Source of the DNA: an uncultured Ruminococcus sp.
GTDB taxonomy: Bacteria; Bacillota; Clostridia; Oscillospirales; Ruminococcaceae
Assembly (NCBI GenBank): GCA_947169885.1
Contig: CAMVRM010000013.1
Span: 1 to 64,000 of the forward strand
Length of the DNA stretch: 64,000 bases
Direction: 5' to 3'
Shown one piece after another: positions 57,437 through 64,000 of this stretch (its first letter is position 1; each line of letters begins with the position of its first letter). Under the pieces are notes generated by a model. The model was given only the letters and a program-made list of their open reading frames with translations. It did not search any database and was not told the origin of the DNA. The position numbers and the translations under genes are program-made.

Positions 57437-57905
57437 ATTTAAATAAGAAATAAGAGATAAGAAATAAGAAAGAACTGACGTTAACCCCAACAAAGTCAAA
57501 ACAAATGAGGTGTGAGCGCCAGAGATCCAAAAGTTTTAGGAAAGAGAGTCCAGAGAGGATAACCCTTTTTCAAAAGGGTTTCCTCTTTGGTGGGAGTTTC
57601 GCCTTAGCTGCGCACGGCAAGGCAAAGTCCTCATTCGCCCCTATGGGGCGATAGAAAGAAGGGCGCAAAACAAAATAAAGATAAAGCGCTCAAACGTCCC
57701 CCACAAGCAAAAATCGGCATTCCAAAAACACACTAACAAAAACAATCGGCATTAAGGTACAGCACCCACTAGGGCAGAAGCACCAAAATGCCGATTTTAT
57801 TTTTTCGGAACAGCGTAAGCGCATTCCGAAAAAGAACCTCAAATGTCCGAACAGGACATTAACCCAAACGGACGATAAGTCCGTTACCCAAAATGTCCAA
57901 AGGAC
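57437..57905 (-). repeat. Composite hairpin-rich intergenic repeat, copy C (inverted)
   Basis: Reverse-complement counterpart of copies A and B, running from the heptamer/AACTGACGTTAA end next to the mnmE stop, through AACCCTTTTT/AAAAGGGTT and the AAAAATCGGCAT...ATGCCGATTTTA core (57709-57799), to GGACATT-type stems. It contains a small extra segment near 57600 (CTTAGCTGCGCACGGCAAGG) absent from A and B. Confidence 0.88.
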
Positions 57906-57986
57906 ATTCTCCCACCCACCGCACACAAAAACAAAAAAGAGCCATAGAACGCCCTAAAAAAAACGTCCTATGGCTCAATTTATTTG

Positions 57987-58913
57987 TCAGAAATCAATTT
58001 TTCCGTAAACACCCGAACCGAGATCCATATCGTCCTCGGGCTTTGGCTTCTTGTAGTTCTTCTCAAAGCTTGTGGTGATGTCGTAATGAGGCTTTGGTCT
58101 GCCGCCGCCACGTCTGCCGCCGTTACCGCCACGCTTGCCGCCTTTACCCTTGTAGCCGCCGTAAGGTCTTTTTTCAGTCGAACTGATGATGACTTTTCTG
58201 AACGGGTCTTCGCCGACAGACTTCGAGGTAACACCCTCTATCTCAGAAACAGCCGCATGGATAATGCGCCTTTCATACGGATTCATAGGTTCAAGAGCAT
58301 GGCTTCTGCCACTCTTCTTAACGTTGTTCGCAAGCTTCTTCGCAAGCCTTTCAAGCTGAGCCTTTCTCTTAGCCCTGAAACCGCCGCAGTCGGTGGTTAT
58401 CCTGAAATATTCCCTGTCGATCTTGTTGCAAACGAGCGAGGAAAGATACTGCAAGGCATCAAGCAGCTCGCCCTTTTTGCCGATCTGCTCGTAAAAACCT
58501 GTGCCGCTTATCTCGATGTTTATGCCGCTTTCAGCCGCCGATGCTTCAACTTCCGCATCTTCAATGCCCATTTGTAAAAGGATAGACTTGATGTAGTTCA
58601 CCGCAGCGTCAGCCTTTGCTTTGTCCTGCTCACTCATCTCAGCAGCTTGAACAGCTCCTTCTGCCTGAACTTCTTCAACAGCTTCGGTCTTTACCTCAGC
58701 CTGCTCTGCTTCCTTAACTTCACCAGCGCCCTCAGCATAAGTGTCGGGCGTGAACTCTGCTTCAACTTTAGCTTCTCCCTTTAACTTTCCGAAAAGACTT
58801 TTTTTCGGTTCTTCAAGAACGTTGAATGTGATCTTATCTTCGCTCACTCCGAAACTCTCAACAGCCTGAGCCTTAGCTTCTTCAACAGTTGCGGCAGTAA
58901 AGATCTCTTTCAT
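57987..58913 (-). CDS. jag: RNA-binding protein Jag/KhpB
   Basis: A 308-residue protein. It starts with a Jag-N domain (TVEEAKAQAVESFGVSEDKI, then KKSLFGKLKGEAKV), followed by an acidic Glu/Ala-rich linker (about 60-100), a KH domain (about 120-190, GELLDALQYLSSLV) and an R3H domain (MNPYERRIIHAAVSEIEG, then SVGEDPFRKVIIS). A glycine- and arginine-rich stretch (about 250-285) is an unusual addition that could enhance RNA binding. In Firmicutes KhpB with KhpA binds many RNAs and influences cell division and sporulation. It follows yidC by 30 nt in the rpmH operon. Confidence 0.94.
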   Translation of the reverse strand: MKEIFTAATVEEAKAQAVESFGVSEDKITFNVLEEPKKSLFGKLKGEAKVEAEFTPDTYAEGAGEVKEAEQAEVKTEAVEEVQAEGAVQAAEMSEQDKAKADAAVNYIKSILLQMGIEDAEVEASAAESGINIEISGTGFYEQIGKKGELLDALQYLSSLVCNKIDREYFRITTDCGGFRAKRKAQLERLAKKLANNVKKSGRSHALEPMNPYERRIIHAAVSEIEGVTSKSVGEDPFRKVIISSTEKRPYGGYKGKGGKRGGNGGRRGGGRPKPHYDITTSFEKNYKKPKPEDDMDLGSGVYGKIDF

Positions 58914-58943
58914 AATATCATCTTCCTTTCGGGACTGAACTCG

Positions 58944-60296
58944 TCAATCCTCGTTATATTCGTCGCCGTATTTCTCGGCGTAGCGTTTTCTTGCTTCATT
59001 CAGCTTCTGACGGTCTCTGTCACGGCGCTGGCTCTTTGAAAGCTTCTTGTCCTCGCCGTCATCGTCATCATCATCATCAAACTCACTGTATTTTTTCTTA
59101 GCTTGTTCAACAGTCGGAGGAGTGCTGCCCTGTTCGTTGCGCACTTCAAGCGCACGCTCCATGAATGACGGACCTTTCTTCTTGCGCTTCTCTTTTGCCT
59201 TTTCAGCATCCTTAGCCGCAAGCTCCTTTATCTTGTCAGGCGTGTAGACAAGGTTCAGGAATATTACCTGTATAACCGCCCAGCCCGAACTGTATATCCA
59301 GTAAACACCAAGTCCGCAGGGGAACTTAAAGCCTATCCACAGCGAAAGCAGCGGCATCATGAGCAGCATTATCAGCATATTGCCCTGCATCTTGTTTTCG
59401 GGATTGTTTCTTCTCTGGAAAATCTGTGAAATGATCGTTGTCGCAAGCTGCAATACGAACGAAACGATCGGAATAAACACGGTAGCGTCCTTTTTGGTGG
59501 GTATCTTTCCGAGATCAAGCCCGAACGCCGTGTAGTCAAAATCTTCAACGGCAGTCTGAACATCACCATGCAGCACGCCCAGATACTTTCCGTCAGCTTT
59601 AGTTTTGAAATTGAATATAAGAGCCTCGGGACCGTAAGTCGATCTCATAAGGTTCGGAGTGAAATTGTCGGGGTCAACGATAAACGTGTCAAGCCCCTCA
59701 TAATTTGCTAAGTCATTCAGAATGCGGTTCTTTTCGTCCTCAGTCATAGAACTGAGAGCCTTTGCGGATTTCTTGTATTTCTTTTCGTCCGAAAGTATCT
59801 CGCCCAGCTTTTCAGCACGGTCTTCGTCTTCCGTAACATCTTTGAGCAGCTTGTCTATCGTCTTTGCCGAATCGTCAAGTTCTGCACAGATAGTATAAAG
59901 GTTCTTGACATAAGCCGAGTCAGACTTGACATTGTTCTTGTCAGCATCGGTAACATATGTCAGCGGCTGATAAACAACAGGTATCATCGCATAAAGCAGT
60001 ATCAGCGGCACAAGCATAGGCAGACAGCTCGCCATAGGATTGACATTGTGCTCGGAATAAAGCTTCATCGTTTCTTCGTTGACTTTTTCCTGATTTTTGC
60101 CGTATTTCTTTTTTATCTTCTCCAGCTCAGGCTGTAACATAGCCATGCGCTGTGTGCTTTTCTGCTGCTTGATGTTGACAGGCAGCGTGATAAGTCTTGT
60201 TATAACGGTAAAAAGCAGCAGGGCGATGCCGTAATTCTTTACGAGCATATACAAGCCCTTCATGAGCCAGCCCAGAGGCGTAGCTAATAGACCCAT
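58944..60296 (-). CDS. yidC: Membrane protein insertase YidC/OxaA
   Basis: A 450-residue insertase. The first segment (GWLMKGLYMLVKNYGIALLLFTVITRLITLP) and the cytoplasmic hairpin QQKSTQRMAMLQPELEKIKK are canonical, and later spans include FIPIVSFVLQLATTI and LLMMPLLSLWIGFKFP. It is longer than usual Gram-positive YidC (about 260-280). An extracytoplasmic insert of about 130 charged residues lies between the second and third spans, and a 100-residue highly charged cytoplasmic tail follows. No lipoprotein signal is seen. It is part of the rpmH-rnpA-yidD-yidC-jag operon. AGGGA precedes the ATG. Confidence 0.93.
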   Translation of the reverse strand: MGLLATPLGWLMKGLYMLVKNYGIALLLFTVITRLITLPVNIKQQKSTQRMAMLQPELEKIKKKYGKNQEKVNEETMKLYSEHNVNPMASCLPMLVPLILLYAMIPVVYQPLTYVTDADKNNVKSDSAYVKNLYTICAELDDSAKTIDKLLKDVTEDEDRAEKLGEILSDEKKYKKSAKALSSMTEDEKNRILNDLANYEGLDTFIVDPDNFTPNLMRSTYGPEALIFNFKTKADGKYLGVLHGDVQTAVEDFDYTAFGLDLGKIPTKKDATVFIPIVSFVLQLATTIISQIFQRRNNPENKMQGNMLIMLLMMPLLSLWIGFKFPCGLGVYWIYSSGWAVIQVIFLNLVYTPDKIKELAAKDAEKAKEKRKKKGPSFMERALEVRNEQGSTPPTVEQAKKKYSEFDDDDDDDGEDKKLSKSQRRDRDRQKLNEARKRYAEKYGDEYNED

Positions 60297-60350
60297 CGTG
60301 TATCCCTTTTCCTTCCCGAATGACCCTTGCGGTCTTTTCCTTTTCTTACT

Positions 60351-60647
60351 TTACTTTTCTTTTTTCCTTAGATTCTTTGGTATGAAATACTGCGGAGTTA
60401 TCACATCGGGCACAGGGTCTATCCCCCCTAAGCTCCACGGGTTGCAGCGCAGCAGTCTCCATACTGTCAGCAGCGTCCCTAAAAAAACTCCGTGTTTTTT
60501 ATAAGCGCTCACCGCATAGCTCGAACAGCTCGGATGATACTTGCAGACAGCAGGCAGCAAAGGGCTTATAAGCTTTTGATAAACTATTATCGGCAGCGTG
60601 AAAACGTTTCCCAGTGCAAGAGAAAGCTTGTGAAAAAGTCCAGACAT
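60351..60647 (-). CDS. yidD: Membrane protein insertion efficiency factor YidD
   Basis: A 98-residue protein with the family hallmark YQKLISPLLPAVCKYHPSCSSYAVSAYKKHG, where the cysteine pair and YPSCS-like motif are conserved, followed by RLLRCNPWSLGGIDPVP. Length is typical (70-100). The opening amphipathic helix (FHKLSLALGNVFTLP) associates with the membrane. It begins 6 nt after the rnpA stop and precedes yidC in the operon, the standard order. Confidence 0.95.
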   Translation of the reverse strand: MSGLFHKLSLALGNVFTLPIIVYQKLISPLLPAVCKYHPSCSSYAVSAYKKHGVFLGTLLTVWRLLRCNPWSLGGIDPVPDVITPQYFIPKNLRKKEK

Positions 60648-60653
60648 ATTATA

Positions 60654-61034
60654 TCACTTGCCTTTTTTCGGCTTTCTGATAAATTCGCCGTTCTCACCGA
60701 CCGAAGCCGCCATATCAGCTGTGAGCCTTTCAGTGATAAAACCCTCGATGTCCTGAGTTTTCAGACCGTTTATCGCAGGTCTTGCGGCAAACACGATGTC
60801 ATATCCTATGGGCATGATGTTTTCGTTCAGTCTGTAAGCCGCCCTGATTATGCGTTTTGCACGGTTTCGCTCAACTGCTCCGCCAATCTTTTTTGAAACG
60901 CTTATACCGACAGAATTTTCGCCGCTGCCGTTCGGCAGATAATATGCAGTAACAAAGCCGCACGCACAAAATCTTCCTTTGCGAAAGCAAGCTGTGAACT
61001 GCTTGTTATCTTTCATGATATGCGTAAAAAGCAT
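60654..61034 (-). CDS. rnpA: Ribonuclease P protein component
   Basis: A 126-residue basic protein that assists the RNase P RNA in maturing tRNA 5' ends. FRKGRFCACGFVTAYYLPN and the RNR signature AVERNRAKRIIRAAYR are diagnostic. It ends with a basic tail (IRKPKKGK). The ATG at 61032-61034 follows GGAG by 9 nt; a second in-frame ATG six codons later is possible. It lies between rpmH and yidD as expected. Confidence 0.95.
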   Translation of the reverse strand: MLFTHIMKDNKQFTACFRKGRFCACGFVTAYYLPNGSGENSVGISVSKKIGGAVERNRAKRIIRAAYRLNENIMPIGYDIVFAARPAINGLKTQDIEGFITERLTADMAASVGENGEFIRKPKKGK

Positions 61035-61165
61035 TGCGTGCTGCTCCTTTTCTTACGTGAATAAAGAGAAAGACCGAATACCGAGGCAGTATTATAAAAG
61101 CATACTGACCGAGCTTTTGTCCGATCGTGTGCTTCTCCCCGATATTGCGGTCACGTTTTACGAGA

Positions 61166-61306
61166 TCAGTAGGTAAGTCTTGCTCTGCCCTTAGCTCTTC
61201 TTCTTGCAAGAACCTTTCTTCCGTTCTTGGTGGACATTCTCTTCATGAAGCCGTGAACCTTCTTTCTCTGAAGCTTCTTAGGCTGATAAGTTCTCTTCAT
61301 TGCCAT
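61166..61306 (-). CDS. rpmH: 50S ribosomal protein L34
   Basis: A 46-codon gene read directly from the minus strand. It begins [20 protein letters not shown] and ends GRARLTY, the invariant L34 sequence with [15 protein letters not shown] in the middle. The ATG at 61304-61306 follows GGAGGG by 8 nt; the alternative ATG two codons later would give the usual 44 residues. It heads the rpmH-rnpA-yidD-yidC-jag operon, which in many Firmicutes lies next to dnaA and the replication origin, but dnaA is not seen in the visible flank. Confidence 0.97.
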   Translation of the reverse strand: MAMKRTYQPKKLQRKKVHGFMKRMSTKNGRKVLARRRAKGRARLTY

Positions 61307-61445
61307 TGCAAATTCCCTCCTCTTTCCTTTTATGGTCTTGGATTTTGTGTTATATCAATACTTTCTTAGTTGGAAAGCACCTGATAATCGTTATTCTGAC
61401 GGGGGAATAGTCCGAAAATAGAGACAATACGCCCCGTACTTATTT

Positions 61446-61475
61446 ATTATACAATATTATACAGTGCCTTGTCAA
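61446..61475 (-). promoter_or_regulatory. Promoter of the rpmH operon
   Basis: Minus-strand TTGACA (61470-61475), an 18-bp spacer and TATAAT (61446-61451). The spacer itself contains another TATAAT. The leader is about 140 nt and contains nothing else recognisable. Confidence 0.8.
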
Positions 61476-61555
61476 CCATGTTAACATTTTTTTTACATTT
61501 TCTGTATATATTGCCAATATCACAAGACTGTCACACTTTTTTCGTGTCCGCTTTA

Positions 61556-61584
61556 TTGACATACCCTATTAAAAATAGTATAAT
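61556..61584 (+). promoter_or_regulatory. Promoter of the membrane-protein/YjbR gene pair
   Basis: TTGACA (61556-61561), 17 bp and TATAAT (61579-61584), divergent from the rpmH promoter. Confidence 0.88.
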
Positions 61585-61647
61585 AATATTTGGCAGCATT
61601 TTCAGATAAGAGATAAATTGTGCCATGGTCTGGAGATTTCTTTACAT

Positions 61648-62256
61648 ATGAATTTTTTTACGATAGGTTTTATTTTCTGCTCTCTCAATTTCAATATCGG
61701 ACACCCGATAAATTATATCACAAGGCTGATCGGCGTTTTCTTCATGCTGGGCGGCATAAAAGAAACGCTCGTTTCTGAGGATTCCTTCGGTTTCGAGTCT
61801 TTCCGCACCGATGTTCTTATAACGCTTGTCTGCGCACTGCTCGGAACGGCAGCTTCTCTGCTCATGGGCTTTGGATTCATACCGCAGAAAGTCGGCTTTT
61901 TGCTCACCACAACTCTTGGTGTGCTGACATTCCTTTCCGTTATCTCCCACCAGTTCAGGATAGTCCGCAAGATGCGCCCTATGAAAGCGCTCGTCAATGA
62001 CCCCTCACTGCTTGAACGCTTGTGGAAAGCATGGCGCAATTATGCCGCCGCCGCTTCCGTTACCATGTTCTGTCAGCTGGTCATGCGCCTTTCGACTTCG
62101 GGCAAGGCTCTGCATACCGCCGCAGGAGCGCTCTTTTTTATAACGATCATCATTCAGTATGTCCTGCTCGTCCATATGGGCGGCGCTTTCAACGATGTCC
62201 GCACAGACTATAACGTTATGCACCCAATAGAACCGTTTGAACAGAAAAAGAAGTGA
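61648..62256 (+). CDS. Hypothetical multi-pass membrane protein
   Basis: A 202-residue protein with about five hydrophobic segments. The first is near the N-terminus (NFFTIGFIFCSLNF), then a pair around 65-110 (LITLVCALLGTAASLLMGF, VGFLLTTTLGVLTFLSVI), then a pair around 135-185 (AAAASVTMFCQLVM, AALFFITIIIQYVLLVHM). I do not recognise the family. The ATG at 61648 is chosen: GGAG lies 12 nt upstream, and an in-frame TTG ten codons earlier lacks a site. The following YjbR-like gene starts 7 nt after its stop, so the two are co-transcribed. Confidence 0.75.
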   Translation: MNFFTIGFIFCSLNFNIGHPINYITRLIGVFFMLGGIKETLVSEDSFGFESFRTDVLITLVCALLGTAASLLMGFGFIPQKVGFLLTTTLGVLTFLSVISHQFRIVRKMRPMKALVNDPSLLERLWKAWRNYAAAASVTMFCQLVMRLSTSGKALHTAAGALFFITIIIQYVLLVHMGGAFNDVRTDYNVMHPIEPFEQKKK

Positions 62257-62263
62257 CAATAAT

Positions 62264-62941
62264 ATGACTATCGAAGAAAAAGTTTTCAGCCGCAAGCGCT
62301 TTGTTCCCGAACTGCTCACAGCTTACGGCTTCACACATGACAACGCCTGCTATCGGCTGACACTTGATATAATGTCGGGCGATTTCACCGCACATCTCAC
62401 CGTTGCCCTTCCCGACAGCATAACAGGCAGTCTCACCGACAACATGAACGGCGAAGAATACACCCGCCTGAGAAACGAGAACTTCAACGGCGCATATGTC
62501 TGCTCGGTGCGTGCCGCATACGAACAGCTGCTGGAGCGCATCGCAGTCAACTGCTGTAACGATGTGCTTTTCGTGTCCGATCAGGCTAACCGCATAGCGG
62601 CGCTCATAGCCGAACGCTTAGGAGTTTACCCCGATTTTCCGTGGGAGAACAGCAAGCATGACCGCTCGGGCGTTTTCCGCCACACCGACACGAAAAAGTG
62701 GTTCGGGCTTGTCATGAACATAACAAAAGGCGCACTGCTCAAAACTTCCGAAAAAGAACCGCTTGACGTGATAAACCTTAAAGCCGCTCCCGACGCTTTC
62801 GGCAAAAAAGGCGTTTACCCCGCCTATCACATGAACCACAAACTCTGGATCTCCGTCCCTCTTGACGACACTCTGACAGACGAAGAAATAATGTCTCTCA
62901 TAACCGAAAGCCACAGCCTGACAGTAAAAAATAAGAAATAA
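62264..62941 (+). CDS. MmcQ/YjbR-family protein
   Basis: A 225-residue protein. The C-terminal 115 residues (about 110-225) match the MmcQ/YjbR fold: YPDFPWENSKHDRSGVFRH, KKWFGLVMNI, LDVINLKAAPDAF, YPAYHMNHKLWISVPLDDTL. The N-terminal half is an additional domain (YRLTLDIMSGDFTAHLTVAL) also seen in some longer Firmicutes relatives. Function is uncertain; the family has a CyaY-like fold and some members are annotated as DNA-binding. The ATG at 62264 is preferred to an upstream in-frame TTG that overlaps the previous gene. Its last codons and stop lie in an AAATAAGAAATAAG heptamer-like tract of the adjoining repeat. Confidence 0.8.
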   Translation: MTIEEKVFSRKRFVPELLTAYGFTHDNACYRLTLDIMSGDFTAHLTVALPDSITGSLTDNMNGEEYTRLRNENFNGAYVCSVRAAYEQLLERIAVNCCNDVLFVSDQANRIAALIAERLGVYPDFPWENSKHDRSGVFRHTDTKKWFGLVMNITKGALLKTSEKEPLDVINLKAAPDAFGKKGVYPAYHMNHKLWISVPLDDTLTDEEIMSLITESHSLTVKNKK

Positions 62942-63065
62942 GAATTAAGAAATAAGAAAAAATATTTGTAGGGGCGAGCTTTGCTCGTCTGTGCGCCTAT
63001 ATTGGGTAAATGTGCAAAATAAATATTTCTTATCTCTTATTTCTTATTTATTATCTATTATCTAA
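62942..63065 (-). repeat. 3'-end spacer repeat, copy 5 (inverted, first half only)
   Basis: The reverse complement of the left half of the copy at 51030-51208: AAATATTTGTAGGGGCGAGC, a TTTGCTCGTCTGTGCGCC hairpin, TTGGGTAAATGTGCAAAAT, then heptamers. The GTCCGC/GCGGAC hairpin is missing. Confidence 0.8.
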
Positions 63066-63087
63066 AAAAAGGTTTGGGGGTTTTGAT

Positions 63088-64000
63088 TTGCTTTCCGTGA
63101 TAATTCCTGCACATAATGAACAGGACAATGCGCCTGCCTGCGCTTCGGCGGTGAGCAGACTGCTTGATTCCTATAATATTGATTATGAACTGATATTTGT
63201 TGATGACGGCTCAGAGGACCGCACATGGCTCAGGCTCACACAGCTTGCACGAAGCGATGAACGCATAAAGGCTATATCCCTCAGCCGCAATTTCGGCAAG
63301 GAAAGCGCTATTTTCGCAGGGCTTGAAAACGCCTCGGGAGATGCCTGCGTTGTTATGGACTGCGACTTGCAGCACCCTCCCGAAACTCTTATCGAAATGT
63401 ATAAGATATGGAAGAACAGTGACGGCGTTGACATCGTTGAGGCAAAAAAACGCTCCCGTGGAAAGGAAAAAACCATCTACCGCTTTTTTGCGAACCTGTT
63501 CTATAAGATAATGAACAAAGTCTCGGGACTGGATATGAGCGATGCTTCCGACTTCAAACTCCTTGACCGCCGTGCTGTTGATGCTCTGCTCAGAATGCCC
63601 GAACGTCTTACTTTTTTCAGGGCAATGTCAAGCTGGGTGGGATTTAATACCGAAACAGTCTATTTTGACGTTGCGGAACGCCGCTCGGGAAAAAGCGACT
63701 TCGGTGCAGAAGCATCTGTAAAATACGCCATAAGCTCCATTACTTCGTTCACCTCCGCACCCATGCAGATAGTGACGGTATTGGGGGCTATCACGTTCCT
63801 TATCGCTATGATATTCGGCGCAAACACGCTCTATAACAAGCTTTCGGGCAACTCCGCCGAGGGTTTCCCGACTGTTATATTATTACAGCTCATCACCTCA
63901 TCTATAATCATGATGAGCTTAGGACTTATCGGCTATTATCTCGCAAAGATATACGAGGAGATAAAACAGCGCCCGAGATACGTCATAAGCGAAAAACTCA
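63088..64000 (+). CDS. Family 2 glycosyltransferase, GtrB/DPM1-like (C-terminus outside window)
   Basis: The visible 304 codons start at TTG 63088-63090, 7 nt after GGGGG. LSVIIPAHNEQDN and LIFVDDGSEDRTW are the GT2 nucleotide-sugar site, VVMDCDLQHPPET holds the DxD-like metal motif, and SRNFGKESAIFAGLENA and ERRSGKSDFG are typical of bactoprenol or dolichol phosphate sugar transferases. Two membrane spans near the end (IVTVLGAITFLIAMIFGA and VILLQLITSSIIMMSLGLIG) fit the GtrB class, which loads glucose or a similar sugar onto undecaprenyl phosphate. Such a donor could supply a GT-C enzyme like the YfhO protein at 17552, but that link is speculative. Confidence 0.9.
   Translation, partial: MLSVIIPAHNEQDNAPACASAVSRLLDSYNIDYELIFVDDGSEDRTWLRLTQLARSDERIKAISLSRNFGKESAIFAGLENASGDACVVMDCDLQHPPETLIEMYKIWKNSDGVDIVEAKKRSRGKEKTIYRFFANLFYKIMNKVSGLDMSDASDFKLLDRRAVDALLRMPERLTFFRAMSSWVGFNTETVYFDVAERRSGKSDFGAEASVKYAISSITSFTSAPMQIVTVLGAITFLIAMIFGANTLYNKLSGNSAEGFPTVILLQLITSSIIMMSLGLIGYYLAKIYEEIKQRPRYVISEKL

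Noticed and set aside
55567..57905. Composite transposon carrying mnmE
   Set aside because: Neither flanking repeat encodes a transposase, and mnmE sits at its ancestral place next to jag, so inversion explains the layout better than transposition.
61307..61647. Replication origin beside rpmH
   Set aside because: No cluster of DnaA boxes (TTATNCACA) and no dnaA gene were seen; only divergent promoters are present.

Overview
The window looks like a chromosomal segment of a Ruminococcus-type member of the Oscillospirales (Firmicutes). This is inferred from a 389-residue cellobiose 2-epimerase whose key residues fall at the same numbers as in Ruminococcus albus, a cytoplasmic GH94 cellobiose-type phosphorylase, Gram-positive core genes (rpoB, rpoC, secA, rpmH-rnpA-yidD-yidC-jag), dipicolinate synthase genes typical of endospore formers, and consensus sigma-A promoters. 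Species cannot be fixed from sequence reading alone.

Layout. 1-8173 (minus): the N-terminal 2,724 codons of a giant secreted surface protein built from tandem SpaA-like domains; four units repeat at exactly 777 bp and alternate in an A-B-A-B order. 8.6-11.6 kb: tRNA-Pro and the GH94 phosphorylase. 11.6-13.2 kb: a three-gene cassette with a DUF4160-like protein, bracketed by matching terminator hairpins, then a divergent zinc-ribbon/XRE pair with overlapping promoters and palindromic operators. 13.2-17.6 kb (minus): pflA, an orphan sensor kinase, cbiA and a Nudix hydrolase. 17.5-22.5 kb: YfhO, greA and a detached atpD-atpC pair whose epsilon subunit lacks the C-terminal domain. 22.6-29.5 kb: cobalamin genes (cbiB, cobC-like, cobJ, cbiJ, cbiET) interrupted by an XRE regulator, a small membrane protein and a 941-bp inverted-repeat element with a primase-like fragment. 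29.7-33.6 kb: an EAL/degenerate-GGDEF protein and dpaAB. 33.6-42.7 kb (minus): rpoC, rpoB and a sugar-ABC ATPase. 42.9-54 kb (minus): rsuA, a P-type-ATPase-like protein lacking the catalytic signature, rlmB, a PHP hydrolase, cellobiose 2-epimerase, a 2H phosphoesterase, a DUF1015 protein and secA. 54-64 kb: a secreted beta-helix protein, mnmE in an unusual inverted orientation, the jag-yidC-yidD-rnpA-rpmH operon, two small plus-strand genes and a truncated GT2 glycosyltransferase.

Carbon metabolism is a theme: the phosphorylase and the epimerase both act on intracellular cellobiose, and the MsmK-type ATPase could energise sugar import. Cobalamin synthesis genes are split over at least three places with no riboswitch seen. 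DpaAB implies spore formation or recent ancestry in a spore former.

The non-coding DNA is unusually rich in repeat families: a heptamer (CTTATTT/CTTATCT) array, a roughly 450-bp hairpin-rich composite element (three full copies, one partial), a 161-bp perfect-TIR hairpin element, and a 3'-end spacer repeat that separates most genes from 45.9 to 51.2 kb. Two inverted copies of the composite element flank mnmE, which offers a direct explanation for its reversed orientation.
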